A stretch of DNA of 64,000 nt, from contig NZ_CP109434.1 in the NCBI RefSeq assembly GCF_036227105.1, positions 9,086,501 to 9,150,500 of the forward strand, in the 5' to 3' direction. The notes beneath the pieces are model-generated. The model made no database searches. It was not told where the DNA came from and worked only from the letters and a program-made list of their open reading frames with translations. Positions 26,990 through 35,187 of the stretch are shown here, piece by piece. Each line of letters starts with the position of its first letter. Position 1 is the stretch's first letter. The position numbers and the translations under genes were made by a program. The DNA comes from Amycolatopsis sp. NBC_01488. Lineage in GTDB: Bacteria; Actinomycetota; Actinomycetes; Mycobacteriales; Pseudonocardiaceae.

Positions 26990-27544
26990 TCAGAGAGCCG
27001 AGGCCAGGAGCAGGTAGCCCATCCCCGCCCCCATCACGGCCCGGCAGACCGCGCGCGAGGCCTGACCCGACCCGGCCGGCACCGACACCGACGGCCCGCG
27101 CACCACCAGGATCCCCGTCCACGCCGCGTCCACCACGAAGTACCCCGCCGCCGCCACCGCCACCAAGGGCAGCGCCACCCGCGAGTCCATTGTGGACATC
27201 GTCAGCCACGGTCCGTGCACCATGCCCGCGTGCGGCATCGCCGTGACCATGTAGCACATCGCCGCCGCCGACAGGGCGTGGTGGGCGCAGCCCGCCCGGC
27301 CCCGCCACCAGGCCACCGCGAACCAGCCCGTCGTCAGCACCAGCACCGCCTGCCAGCCCGCCGCCGGGATGGGGCCGCCGACCGGGGAGACCATCGCCAC
27401 CATCGCGACCACCAGCAGCAACTCGGCCAGATCGCCGTGGCGAACCGGCGATCCCAGCCGCCGGTAGTCGAGGCGGACCAGCCGCAGCACGCACGGCAGC
27501 GCCAGCGCCGCGAACACCGCCGTGAGCGCCCAGTCGACCACCAT
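26990..27544 (-). CDS. DUF5134 membrane protein
   Basis: A 184-residue protein with five to six hydrophobic helices starting MVVDWALTAVFAALAL. The His/Met-containing CYMVTAMPHAGMVHGPW block is typical of actinobacterial DUF5134 proteins. The function is unknown; paired histidines and methionines could bind metal or haem. It lies between the kstD operon and the igr operon without evident functional link. Confidence 0.78.
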   Translation of the reverse strand: MVVDWALTAVFAALALPCVLRLVRLDYRRLGSPVRHGDLAELLLVVAMVAMVSPVGGPIPAAGWQAVLVLTTGWFAVAWWRGRAGCAHHALSAAAMCYMVTAMPHAGMVHGPWLTMSTMDSRVALPLVAVAAAGYFVVDAAWTGILVVRGPSVSVPAGSGQASRAVCRAVMGAGMGYLLLASAL

Positions 27545-27563
27545 CGCCAGTCGGCCTCACTCT

Positions 27564-27602
27564 CCGTCGTGGGTGGTGTCTCCACCGTGACACCCACGAC
27601 GG
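27564..27602 (-). terminator. hairpin terminator of the igr-type operon
   Basis: CCGTCGTGGG (27564-27573) pairs with CCCACGACGG (27593-27602), and the inner TGTC/GACA also pair around a bulge. It lies 32 bases past the ltp2 stop on the minus strand. Confidence 0.7.
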
Positions 27603-27633
27603 CCGCGCACCAGCCGTCAATGAGGTGACTCCG

Positions 27634-28803
27634 TCAGTCACCCGTCAGGATGAGTCCGCTGGTCGGCACGCCCGTCCCGGCCGTGACCAGCACCCGGGAC
27701 GCGCCGCCGACCTGGTTGACCGCCGTGCCGCGGATCTGCCGGACGCCCTCCGCGATGCCGTTCATGCCGTGGATGTACGCCTCGCCGAGCTGACCGCCGT
27801 GCGGGTTCAACGGCAGCGCGCCGTCGAGCTCCAGCGCGCCGTCGGCGATGAAGTCCTTCGCCTCGCCGCGGCCGCAGAAGCCCAGCTCCTCCAGCTGCAT
27901 CAGGACGTACGGCGTGAAGTGGTCGTACAGCACCGCGACGTCCACATCGGACGGCCCCAGCCCGGACTGCCCCCACAGCTGCCGCCCGACGACGCCCATC
28001 TCCGGCAGCGCGGCCAAGTCGTCGCGGTAGTAGCTGGTCATCACGTACTGGTCCGGCCCGCTCCCCTGCGCCGCCGCGGCGATCACCGCCGGCGGCCGGG
28101 CGAGGTCACGGGCGCGGGAGACGCTCGTGACGACCAGCGCCACGCCGCCGTCGCTTTCCTGGCAGCAGTCGAGCAGGTGCAGCGGCTCGGCCACCCAGCG
28201 CGACGACTGGTGCTCCGCCAGGGTGATCGGCCGCTCGTGGAACCACGCGTTCGGGTTGGTCGCCGCGTGCTTGCGGTCGATCACCGCGACCCGGCCGAAG
28301 TCCTCGCTCGTCGCGCCGTAGTCGTGGAGGTAGCGCTGCGCGACCATGGCCACCGTCGCCGCCGGGGTCGCGATGCCCATCGGGTAGTGGAACGCGTTGT
28401 CGACGCCGGACGAGTTGACCTGCCCGGCCGCGGCCGAGGACACCTGGCCGAAGCGCATGCCCGAACGCTCGTTGAAGGCCCGGTAGGCGACGACGACGTC
28501 CGCGACGCCGGTCGCCACCGCCATCGCGGCCTGCTGGACGGTCGCCGCCGCCGCGCCGCCGCCGTAGTGGATGCGGCTGAAGAACTTCAGTTCGGGGATC
28601 CCCAGTTCCCGCGCCACCGCGATCTCCGCGTTGCCGTCCATGGTGAACGACACGAGTCCGTCCACATCGGACGGTTTCAGGCCCGCGTCGGCCAACGCGT
28701 GCGAGATGCATTCGGCCGCCAGCCGCAGTTCGCTGCGGCCGGAGTCCTTCGAGAACTCCGTCGCGCCGATCCCGGCGATGGCCGCCTGGCCCGAGAGCGT
28801 CAC
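27634..28803 (-). CDS. ltp2: steroid side-chain retro-aldolase Ltp2
   Basis: A 389-residue thiolase-fold lipid-transfer-type protein (GTG 28803, overlapping the chsH1 stop). Blocks include IAGIGATEFSKDSGRSEL, HYGGGAAAATVQQAAMAV, CCQESDGGVALVVTS and NPHGGQLGEAYIHG. Ltp2 proteins lack full thiolase chemistry and cleave the 17-hydroxy C22-CoA steroid to androstenedione and propionyl-CoA in complex with the DUF35 domain of ChsH2. It is the last gene of chsE1-chsE2-chsH2-chsH1-ltp2, the same order as Rv3544c-Rv3540c. Confidence 0.93.
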   Translation of the reverse strand: MTLSGQAAIAGIGATEFSKDSGRSELRLAAECISHALADAGLKPSDVDGLVSFTMDGNAEIAVARELGIPELKFFSRIHYGGGAAAATVQQAAMAVATGVADVVVAYRAFNERSGMRFGQVSSAAAGQVNSSGVDNAFHYPMGIATPAATVAMVAQRYLHDYGATSEDFGRVAVIDRKHAATNPNAWFHERPITLAEHQSSRWVAEPLHLLDCCQESDGGVALVVTSVSRARDLARPPAVIAAAAQGSGPDQYVMTSYYRDDLAALPEMGVVGRQLWGQSGLGPSDVDVAVLYDHFTPYVLMQLEELGFCGRGEAKDFIADGALELDGALPLNPHGGQLGEAYIHGMNGIAEGVRQIRGTAVNQVGGASRVLVTAGTGVPTSGLILTGD

Positions 28804-29186
28804 GGCAGCGTCACCTCCACGGTCCCGGCGACGTGCTCGCCGAGACTGTCCACTCCGGACACGGATACGACGACGTCCGGCCCGTCGCGCGAGACCACGC
28901 GGCCGGTGAACGTCAGCGTGTCGTAGGCGTAGCAGGGCACGCCGAGCCGGATCTTGATCGACCGGATCAGCGCCTCCGGCCCGGCCCACGCCGACACGAA
29001 CCGCTGCACCAGGCCGGTGTCGGTGAGGATGTTGAGGAAGATGTCCTTCGAGCCGCGCGCCACCGCCGAGTCGCGGTCGTGGTGCACGTCCTGGAAGTCG
29101 CGGGTCGCCAGTGCCGTGCTGACGACGAACGTCGGCGTCGCCTCGATCGTCAGCGGCGGCAGCTCGGTCCCTTCGGTGACGGTCAT
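28800..29186 (-). CDS. chsH1: ChsH1, MaoC-like hydratase subunit
   Basis: A 128-residue single hot-dog MaoC-like protein. RDFQDVHHDRDSAVARGSKDIFLN contains the catalytic Asp/His of the hydratase-2 motif. In M. tuberculosis ChsH1 pairs with the MaoC part of ChsH2 to hydrate the C17-20 enoyl-CoA. ATG 29186 overlaps the chsH2 stop and its own stop overlaps the ltp2 start. Confidence 0.92.
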   Translation of the reverse strand: MTVTEGTELPPLTIEATPTFVVSTALATRDFQDVHHDRDSAVARGSKDIFLNILTDTGLVQRFVSAWAGPEALIRSIKIRLGVPCYAYDTLTFTGRVVSRDGPDVVVSVSGVDSLGEHVAGTVEVTLP

Positions 29187-30091
29187 CGGGCCACCTTCCA
29201 CGCGGGCAGCGTCAGGTCGTCGTCGACGCGGACGAACGCCGCGACCACGGGGAGTCCGATGTGGACTTCCTCGGGGGCGGCGTCCAGCAGCTCGGCCAGC
29301 ACGCGAACTCCTTCTTCCAGCTCCACGAGCGCCACGACGAACGGCAGGTCCTTGCCGGGCACCGACGGGTGGTGGTGCACGACGTACGAGAAGACCGTCC
29401 CCCGGCCGCTCGCGACGACGTAGTCCGGTTTCGTGTCCAGCGCACCGTCGGGCGGCATCGGCCCGGGCGGGTGCCGGAGAGTCTCGCCCCACCGCTGGAT
29501 GCGCAGCTCCCCTTCGCGAAGGCCGTCCCAGAAGAACTCCGTGTCGCGGCTGATCACCGGCCGCAGCACCGGCGCCGGCGGCGGCTTCGGAGCCGGTGGC
29601 CGGAACTTGAGGACGCGGAACATCATCTCCGCGACCGCTTCGCCGCCGACGTACCAGGTCATCCGCGTCGTGACGAACCAGCCCTCGCCGAGCGCCGTCC
29701 GCTTCGGGCCGACGACGCTCTCGAGCCGGGTCCGCGCTTCGACCTGTTCGCCGGGGCGCAGGTAGCGGTGGTAGGTCTGCTCGGAGTTGGTCGCGACGAC
29801 CGAGGTGAACCCGGCTTCGTCGAGCAGTTCCATCATCAGGCCGAGCGGGTCGTCGGTCCCGCGGGGGACGTTCAGCCCGCCCATCGTCCACACCTGGGCC
29901 ATCGCGGGCGGCGCGACCAGTCCCTTGTGGACACTCTTCGCGGCGAACTCCGGATCGGTGTAGACCGGGTTGTCGTCCCCGATCGCCTCGACCCAGTTGT
30001 TCACCATCGCCTGGTTCACCGGGTCTCGCGCCAGGCGCGGCGCGCATTCCCCGCGCGCGGCGATCTCCGCGGCCGTTTCTTCGATCGTCAT
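29183..30091 (-). CDS. chsH2: ChsH2, MaoC-DUF35 fusion subunit
   Basis: A 302-residue protein with an N-terminal degenerate MaoC domain (VNNWVEAIGDDNPVYTDPEF, HKGLVAPPAMAQVW) and a C-terminal DUF35 OB-fold domain (FFWDGLREGELRIQRW, LRHPPGPM). The DUF35 part docks Ltp2 and is required for aldol cleavage. No Cys pair is present where rubredoxin-like zinc ligands occur in many DUF35 proteins (seen directly). Overlaps chsE2 and chsH1 by ATGA. Confidence 0.93.
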   Translation of the reverse strand: MTIEETAAEIAARGECAPRLARDPVNQAMVNNWVEAIGDDNPVYTDPEFAAKSVHKGLVAPPAMAQVWTMGGLNVPRGTDDPLGLMMELLDEAGFTSVVATNSEQTYHRYLRPGEQVEARTRLESVVGPKRTALGEGWFVTTRMTWYVGGEAVAEMMFRVLKFRPPAPKPPPAPVLRPVISRDTEFFWDGLREGELRIQRWGETLRHPPGPMPPDGALDTKPDYVVASGRGTVFSYVVHHHPSVPGKDLPFVVALVELEEGVRVLAELLDAAPEEVHIGLPVVAAFVRVDDDLTLPAWKVAR

Positions 30092-31242
30092 CGCGGCACC
30101 CTCGGCAGGCCCAGGCCGATCGAAGCGATCAGCTCCCGTTGGATTTCGCTGACGCCGCCGCCGAACGTCAGCACGATGTTGCGTTTCGCGGCGACGTCCA
30201 GCCATTCCGCCAGCTCGGCGGTGTCCGGATCGGCCAGGTCGCCGTGGCGCCCGACCAGCTCTTCGAGGTTGCGGCCGATCCGCTGGATGACCTCGGAGCT
30301 GAACACCTTGGTCGCCGACGCGTCCGCGACGGCCACCGGCGCGCTCGCCGAGGAGACCGCGACCTGCCAGTTCAGCAGCTCGTTCACCCGCGTCACCGCC
30401 AGGGCGTCGGCCAGCACGGCCCGGACGTCGGCGAGGTCGAGCAGGCCGTGGGCGCCGGCCCAGGCGCGGACGCGGTCGTACAGCCCGCCGATCCGCCCGG
30501 CCGGGCCGAGCATGACGCGCTCGTGGTTGAGCTGCGTCGTGATCAGCCGCCAGCCCGCGTTCTCCTGGCCCACCAAGCGGTTCACCGGCACGCGAACGTC
30601 CGAATAGTACGTCGCGTTGACGTGGTGGGCGCCGTCGCAGGTGATGATCGGCGTCCACGAGTAGCCGGGGTCGCTCGTGTCCATGATGAGGATCGAGATG
30701 CCCTGGTGCCGCGGCGCGTCCGGCGCGGTCCGCACGGCGAGCCAGACGTAGTCCGCGTCGTGGCCGCCGGTGGTGAAGATCTTCTGGCCGTTGACGACGT
30801 ACTCGTCGCCGTCGCGCACCGCGGTCGTCCGCAGCGCCGCGAGGTCGGTGCCCGCTTCCGGCTCGGTGTAGCCGATCGCGAAGTGGATCTCCCCCGCCAG
30901 GATCTTCGGCAGGAAGAAGGCCTTCTGCTCGTCCGTGCCGAACTGCTGCAGGGTCGGCCCGACCGTCTGCAGCGTCACCGACGGCAGCTGCACGTCGGCG
31001 CGCGCGGCCTCGTCGACGAACAGGTGCTGCTCGATGCCGCCGAAGCCCTGCCCGCCGTACTCGACCGGCCAGCCGACGCCGAGCCGGCCGTCGCGGCCCA
31101 TCCGGCGGACGATCTCGCGGAACACCGGCCCGTGCCGCTCGCGCAGCATCGCCTGGCGTTCCTCCGGACTGATCAGCCCCGCGAAGTACTCGCGCAGTTC
31201 GGCGCGCAGGTCTTTCTGCGCCGCGGTCAGTTCGACGTGCAT
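30088..31242 (-). CDS. chsE2: acyl-CoA dehydrogenase ChsE2 (FadE29)
   Basis: A 384-residue acyl-CoA dehydrogenase: FAIGYTEPEAGTDLAALRTTA (FAD/substrate contact), YVVNGQKIFTTGGHDADYVW and the C-terminal GGGVSEIQRELIASIGLGLPR. With ChsE1 it forms a heterotetramer with two FADs that dehydrogenates the three-carbon steroid side chain (3-oxo-4-pregnene-20-carboxyl-CoA). It begins five bases after the chsE1 stop. Confidence 0.93.
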   Translation of the reverse strand: MHVELTAAQKDLRAELREYFAGLISPEERQAMLRERHGPVFREIVRRMGRDGRLGVGWPVEYGGQGFGGIEQHLFVDEAARADVQLPSVTLQTVGPTLQQFGTDEQKAFFLPKILAGEIHFAIGYTEPEAGTDLAALRTTAVRDGDEYVVNGQKIFTTGGHDADYVWLAVRTAPDAPRHQGISILIMDTSDPGYSWTPIITCDGAHHVNATYYSDVRVPVNRLVGQENAGWRLITTQLNHERVMLGPAGRIGGLYDRVRAWAGAHGLLDLADVRAVLADALAVTRVNELLNWQVAVSSASAPVAVADASATKVFSSEVIQRIGRNLEELVGRHGDLADPDTAELAEWLDVAAKRNIVLTFGGGVSEIQRELIASIGLGLPRVPR

Positions 31243-31246
31243 CCGC

Positions 31247-32296
31247 TCACCCCGCCACTCGTTCGCCGAGCCTGCCCAGCCGGTGCGCGGCGCCGCCGAG
31301 CGCCCGGCCGAGGTCCTTCACCGCCGACGAATACCGGTGCAGCGGATAGGTTTCGTCGACGCCGACGCCGCCGTGCAGGTGGTGGCAGGTCGCGAGCGCC
31401 TTCGGGGCCTCTTCGGCCAGCCAGTAGGCGGCGATGTCCAGTTCGGCGTCCGCGTCCAGGCCGGACGCGAGGCGCCACACCGCGGACGTCACGGCCAGGT
31501 GCACGGTCCGCGCGGCGACGTAGACGTCGGCGATCTGGCCCGCCACCGCCTGGAACGTCGCGAGTGGACGGCCGAACTGGGTGCGTTCGCCCACGTGCTT
31601 GACCGTGAGGGTCAAGGCCCCGGCCAGCAGGCCGTCGCCGAGCGCGAGGGCCCCGGCCAGCGCCAACCGGTGCAGCGCCGCGACGGCGCCCCGGTCGAAC
31701 AGGAGGTCGGCTTCCTCGACGGCGACGTCCGCCAGCCGCACGGTGTACTCCGGGGTGCCGGCCGAGGTCGGCGTCCGGACGAGCGTGACGCCGTCGGCGT
31801 GCGGGTCGACGAGGTAGACGGCGGTGCCGTGCGGAGTGGACACCGGCGTCAGGATCCGGCCGGCTTCGCTCGCGTACGGGACCGCGGTCTTCACGCCGGC
31901 GAGCAGCCATTTCCCGTCGCGCGCCCGCGCGGTGGTCGCGGGTTCGGCGACGAGCGGGGCGGAGGGTTCGTGCAGGGCCGCGGTGAGCAGCGCCTCCCCC
32001 GCGGCGACCGGCGGGAGCAACTCCGCGCGCTGCTGCGGCGTGCCCAGTGTCTCGACCGGCAGCACACCCAGCGCCAGGGCGGCGTAGGCGGGAACCGGCG
32101 CGGCGACCCGGCCGACCTCGGTCAGCACCTGGGCGACTTCCGCGATGCCGAGGCCGTCGCCCTCCAGGTCGGGGGGCAGCGCGAGAGCCAGCAAGCCCGA
32201 CGAGGCCAGCGCGCGCCACGGATCGTCCTCCGCACCGAGCACTTTCGCGGCGAGGGCGGCGATCTCCGTCTGCGTATCGTCAAGGGTGAAGTCCAC
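31247..32296 (-). CDS. chsE1: acyl-CoA dehydrogenase ChsE1 (FadE28)
   Basis: A 349-residue partner subunit starting at GTG 32296 (VDFTLDDTQTEIAALAAKVL). It has KHVGERTQFGRPLATFQAVAGQIAD and CHHLHGGVGVDETYPLHRYSS blocks but a weaker N-terminal domain, as expected for the non-catalytic half of the ChsE1-ChsE2 heterotetramer. It heads the igr-type operon. No cyp125 precedes it, unlike in M. tuberculosis; instead a KstR operator and a divergent hydrolase are found. Confidence 0.92.
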   Translation of the reverse strand: MDFTLDDTQTEIAALAAKVLGAEDDPWRALASSGLLALALPPDLEGDGLGIAEVAQVLTEVGRVAAPVPAYAALALGVLPVETLGTPQQRAELLPPVAAGEALLTAALHEPSAPLVAEPATTARARDGKWLLAGVKTAVPYASEAGRILTPVSTPHGTAVYLVDPHADGVTLVRTPTSAGTPEYTVRLADVAVEEADLLFDRGAVAALHRLALAGALALGDGLLAGALTLTVKHVGERTQFGRPLATFQAVAGQIADVYVAARTVHLAVTSAVWRLASGLDADAELDIAAYWLAEEAPKALATCHHLHGGVGVDETYPLHRYSSAVKDLGRALGGAAHRLGRLGERVAG

Positions 32297-32322
32297 GCCC
32301 GTCCTCCGGATCGGCGCAATAC

Positions 32323-32336
32323 TGAAACCTGTTCTA
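32323..32336. promoter_or_regulatory. KstR-type operator between igr operon and hydrolase
   Basis: TGAAACCTGTTCTA is a perfect T-nn-AAC-nn-GTT-nn-A site, 27 bases upstream of chsE1 and 48 upstream of the divergent hydrolase ATG, so it can control both. Confidence 0.88.
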
Positions 32337-32383
32337 GTCTTAACCGGAAAGCCCCGGTACGGCAACCCCCGCGGAGGAGCGGC

Positions 32384-33244
32384 ATGGCGGTGACCGACCC
32401 GCGCGGCGCGCGGCGCCGCCGCCGCCGGATCACCGTGCCGCCGACCGCGGGCGTGCCCGACCCGGTCCCCCTCGACCTGCCGGGACGCGGTCGGACCGTG
32501 GTCACCGACGTCGGCCCGCGGGACGCGCCCGCGCTCGTCCTGCTGCATTCGGTCGCCTGCACGGGCTTGCTGACCTGGTACCCGGCGCTCGACCGGCTGG
32601 CGCGCGACCACCGCGTCGTCGTGTTCGACCAGCGGTGGCACGGCCGGGGCATCCGGTCGCCGGAGTTCCGGCTGGCCGACTGCGCCGGCGACGTCACCGC
32701 GGTGGCGGACGCGCTCGGCATCGCCCGGTTCGCGCTCGCCGGGTACTCGATGGGCGGCATGGTCGCCCAGCTCGTCACCCACGCCGAACCAGAACGTGTT
32801 ACCGGACTGGTGCTGTGCTCGACGGCGAGCAACTTCCGGCGCGGGCTGCGCCAGCGGGTCGCGCTCGACGTGTTCGACCGGACGTTGCGGCAGCTGCGCG
32901 AGCGCGTGAAGCTGCCGGCCGTGCCCGCCGCCGTCCCGCGCGAGCGCGTCGAGGACTACCGCTGGGGCCTGCGGGAGTTCCGGTCGACCACGCCGTGGGA
33001 GATCGCGAACGCCGTCGACGAGATCGGCCGGTTCGATTCGACGCCGTGGCTGCCCACGCTGCGGCTGCCCACGGCCGTCGTCGTGACCGCCCGGGACCGG
33101 TTCATCGCCCCCGACCACCAGCGATCGCTGGCCCGCCGGATCCCCGGCGCGACCACCTACGAGGTCGCGGCCGGGCACGCCGCCTGCGTGCTCGCCGCCG
33201 ACCGCTGGGTGCCCGCCCTGCTCGCCGCCGTCCATTCCCTCTGA
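32384..33244 (+). CDS. alpha/beta hydrolase under KstR operator
   Basis: A 286-residue hydrolase (ATG 32384 behind GCGGAGGAGC). The catalytic triad is recognisable: nucleophile in AGYSMGGMVAQL (about 127), acid in TARDRFIAP and His in VAAGHAACV. HSVACTGLLTWYPALD forms the oxyanion loop and FDQRWHGRGI follows. It resembles 3-oxoadipate enol-lactonase-type hydrolases, but the substrate is unknown. The shared KstR operator and the adjacent Ddn-like gene suggest a role in steroid metabolism, such as an ester, lactone or CoA thioester (inference). Confidence 0.83.
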   Translation: MAVTDPRGARRRRRRITVPPTAGVPDPVPLDLPGRGRTVVTDVGPRDAPALVLLHSVACTGLLTWYPALDRLARDHRVVVFDQRWHGRGIRSPEFRLADCAGDVTAVADALGIARFALAGYSMGGMVAQLVTHAEPERVTGLVLCSTASNFRRGLRQRVALDVFDRTLRQLRERVKLPAVPAAVPRERVEDYRWGLREFRSTTPWEIANAVDEIGRFDSTPWLPTLRLPTAVVVTARDRFIAPDHQRSLARRIPGATTYEVAAGHAACVLAADRWVPALLAAVHSL

Positions 33245-33258
33245 GAACGGAGCCCCCG

Positions 33259-33756
33259 ATGGGACGTTTCAGCCTGCCCGAGCAGAAGCCCGACGGCCTG
33301 GACTCGCCGGTGACGGCGAAGGTCATGAAGTACGGGGCGAAGGCCCAGGTGGCGGTCTTCCGGCTGACCGGCGGCCGCGTCGGCAGCACGTGGCGGATCG
33401 GGGCCGGGTTCCGCAAGCCCGTGCCGACGCTGCTGCTGGAGCACCGCGGGCGCAAGTCCGGCCGGCTGTTCACGACGCCGCTGCTCTACCTGCGCTCCGG
33501 CGAGGACGTCGTCATCGTCGGTTCCCAGGGCGGCCTGCCGAAGCACCCGCAGTGGTACCGCAACCTGCTGGCGCACCCCGAAACCCGCATCCACCTCAAA
33601 GGACGGCGGGACGTCCCGGTCACCGCTCGCGTAGCCGATCCGGAGGAACGCGCCGAGCTGTGGCCGCGACTCGTGGAGCTGTACGCGGACTTCGCGAAGT
33701 ACCAGGCCTGGACCGACCGGGAGATCCCGGTCGTGGTGCTCAGCCCGCGGCCTTGA
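33259..33756 (+). CDS. F420-dependent nitroreductase-family protein (Ddn-like)
   Basis: A 165-residue split beta-barrel protein of the deazaflavin-dependent nitroreductase family. TLLLEHRGRKSGRLFTTPLLY and GLPKHPQWYRNLLAHPETRI match the F420-binding blocks of Rv3547 (Ddn). In M. tuberculosis ddn also lies beside the cholesterol igr region, so context is conserved. The physiological substrate is uncertain, possibly a quinone. It lies 14 bases after the hydrolase and overlaps the convergent acyltransferase gene by 17 bases. Confidence 0.88.
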   Translation: MGRFSLPEQKPDGLDSPVTAKVMKYGAKAQVAVFRLTGGRVGSTWRIGAGFRKPVPTLLLEHRGRKSGRLFTTPLLYLRSGEDVVIVGSQGGLPKHPQWYRNLLAHPETRIHLKGRRDVPVTARVADPEERAELWPRLVELYADFAKYQAWTDREIPVVVLSPRP

Positions 33757-35125
33757 GCAGCTCGGCCAGCGCGTCCGGGAGCGCGTCGGCGAGCGGCCAC
33801 AGGTCCTTGACCAGCTCCCGCGCGCCGAGCAGGCCGACGTGCACCTTGCCGGCGTTGGAGAGCACCGTGACGTTCAGCCCGGCGCCGTGGAAGACCGGGC
33901 CGAGCGGGTAGAAGCCGGTGACGCGCGCGCCGAGCAGGTACAGCGGCATCGGCGGCCCGGGCACGTTGGAGACGACCAGGTTGTGCACCACCGGGTGTTT
34001 CTCGGCCAGGCGCAGCGCCGAATAGGCGCGGACGGCGAGCCCGAACGCCGTCGCGGCGGAGAACTGCGCCCAGTCCTGCAGCATGTCGGCGTCGATGTCG
34101 TAGTGGTGGTCCTTCGCCAGCCGGTTGGCCTCGGCGAGGAAGAACACCCGCGCCGCCGGGTCCTCGAGATGGGTCGGCAGCGAGGCGAAGAACGCGGAAA
34201 CCTTGTTGCTGCCGTGGTCGCGTTCGGTCCGGTCGTGCACCGAGACCGGGACGGTCGCCACCAGCGGGTCCTCGGGCAGTTCGCCGCGTGCTTCGAGGAA
34301 GCGCCGCAGCGCGCCGGCGACGAGCGCGAGCACGACGTCGTTCACCGTGACGCCGAACGCGTTCTTGACCGCCTTGACGTCGTCGAGGTCGAGCTGGGCG
34401 AACGCGACGCTGCGGTGTCCGGTGATCGTCCCGTTCAGCGACGTCCGCGGCGCAGTGAAGGGCACCGGCATCCCCTTGCCGCGCACGGCTTTGCCGAGCC
34501 AGCGCGGGACGAGCCCCAGCAGGTCCGGCAGCAGCCGCGCCAGCTCGCCGGGGCGTTTCGCGACGCTCTCGACCCCGGAGCGGATCAGGCCCAGCGTCGA
34601 CGGTGTCGCCGCGTTGCGCTGCTCCTCGATCTCCGGCATCGGCGCGTCCGGCTCCAGCCCGGCGAGGTAGGTGATCAGGCTGGCCCCGCTCACGCCGTCG
34701 ACGCTCGCGTGGTGCATCTTCAGCAGCACCGCGATCTGGCCGTCGGCCAGGCCCTCGAGGACGTACAGCTGCCACAGCGGGTGCGCGCGGTCGAGCTGCT
34801 GCCCGGCGATGTGCGCGCACAGCTCGGCCAGCTCGGCGCGGTCGCCCGGAGCCGGCACGCCGACGCGGTGCACGTGGTGGTCGAGGTCGAAGTCGTCGTC
34901 CTCGACCCAGACGGGATGCCCGATGTTCCAGAGTGGATTGTGCAGTTTGCGGCGGAACGCCGGAATCACCCGGACGCGTTCATCGAGCTTTTCCGCGAGC
35001 TTCGCGAAGCTGTAGCCACCGGGGACGGTCGAGCCGTCGAGGGTGAGCAGCCCGCAGACGTGCAGGACCTGGGACGACGTCTCGAGGTAGAGGAAGCTCG
35101 CGTCGAGGCCGCTCAATCTCTGCAT
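33740..35125 (-). CDS. wax ester synthase/diacylglycerol acyltransferase
   Basis: A 461-residue WS/DGAT. The active-site motif HHASVDG (about 137) is intact. The N-terminal LSGLDASFLYLET and the C-terminal NLVVSNVPGPPMPLYLLGA blocks are family markers. It esterifies fatty acyl-CoA to diacylglycerol or fatty alcohol for storage lipid. A LipC-like esterase is divergently transcribed, as in M. tuberculosis Rv0220/Rv0221, suggesting paired synthesis and turnover of stored lipid. Confidence 0.92.
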   Translation of the reverse strand: MQRLSGLDASFLYLETSSQVLHVCGLLTLDGSTVPGGYSFAKLAEKLDERVRVIPAFRRKLHNPLWNIGHPVWVEDDDFDLDHHVHRVGVPAPGDRAELAELCAHIAGQQLDRAHPLWQLYVLEGLADGQIAVLLKMHHASVDGVSGASLITYLAGLEPDAPMPEIEEQRNAATPSTLGLIRSGVESVAKRPGELARLLPDLLGLVPRWLGKAVRGKGMPVPFTAPRTSLNGTITGHRSVAFAQLDLDDVKAVKNAFGVTVNDVVLALVAGALRRFLEARGELPEDPLVATVPVSVHDRTERDHGSNKVSAFFASLPTHLEDPAARVFFLAEANRLAKDHHYDIDADMLQDWAQFSAATAFGLAVRAYSALRLAEKHPVVHNLVVSNVPGPPMPLYLLGARVTGFYPLGPVFHGAGLNVTVLSNAGKVHVGLLGARELVKDLWPLADALPDALAELLKAAG

Positions 35126-35187
35126 GCGGATCAGGGTAAGCCACTTCCGGTGAGCGGCGCGTCACCCTACTCGCCGGTATCATCGCG

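Noticed and set aside
32798..32811. AAC-GT-GTT motif as another KstR site
   Set aside because: It lies inside the hydrolase coding sequence and lacks the flanking T and A.
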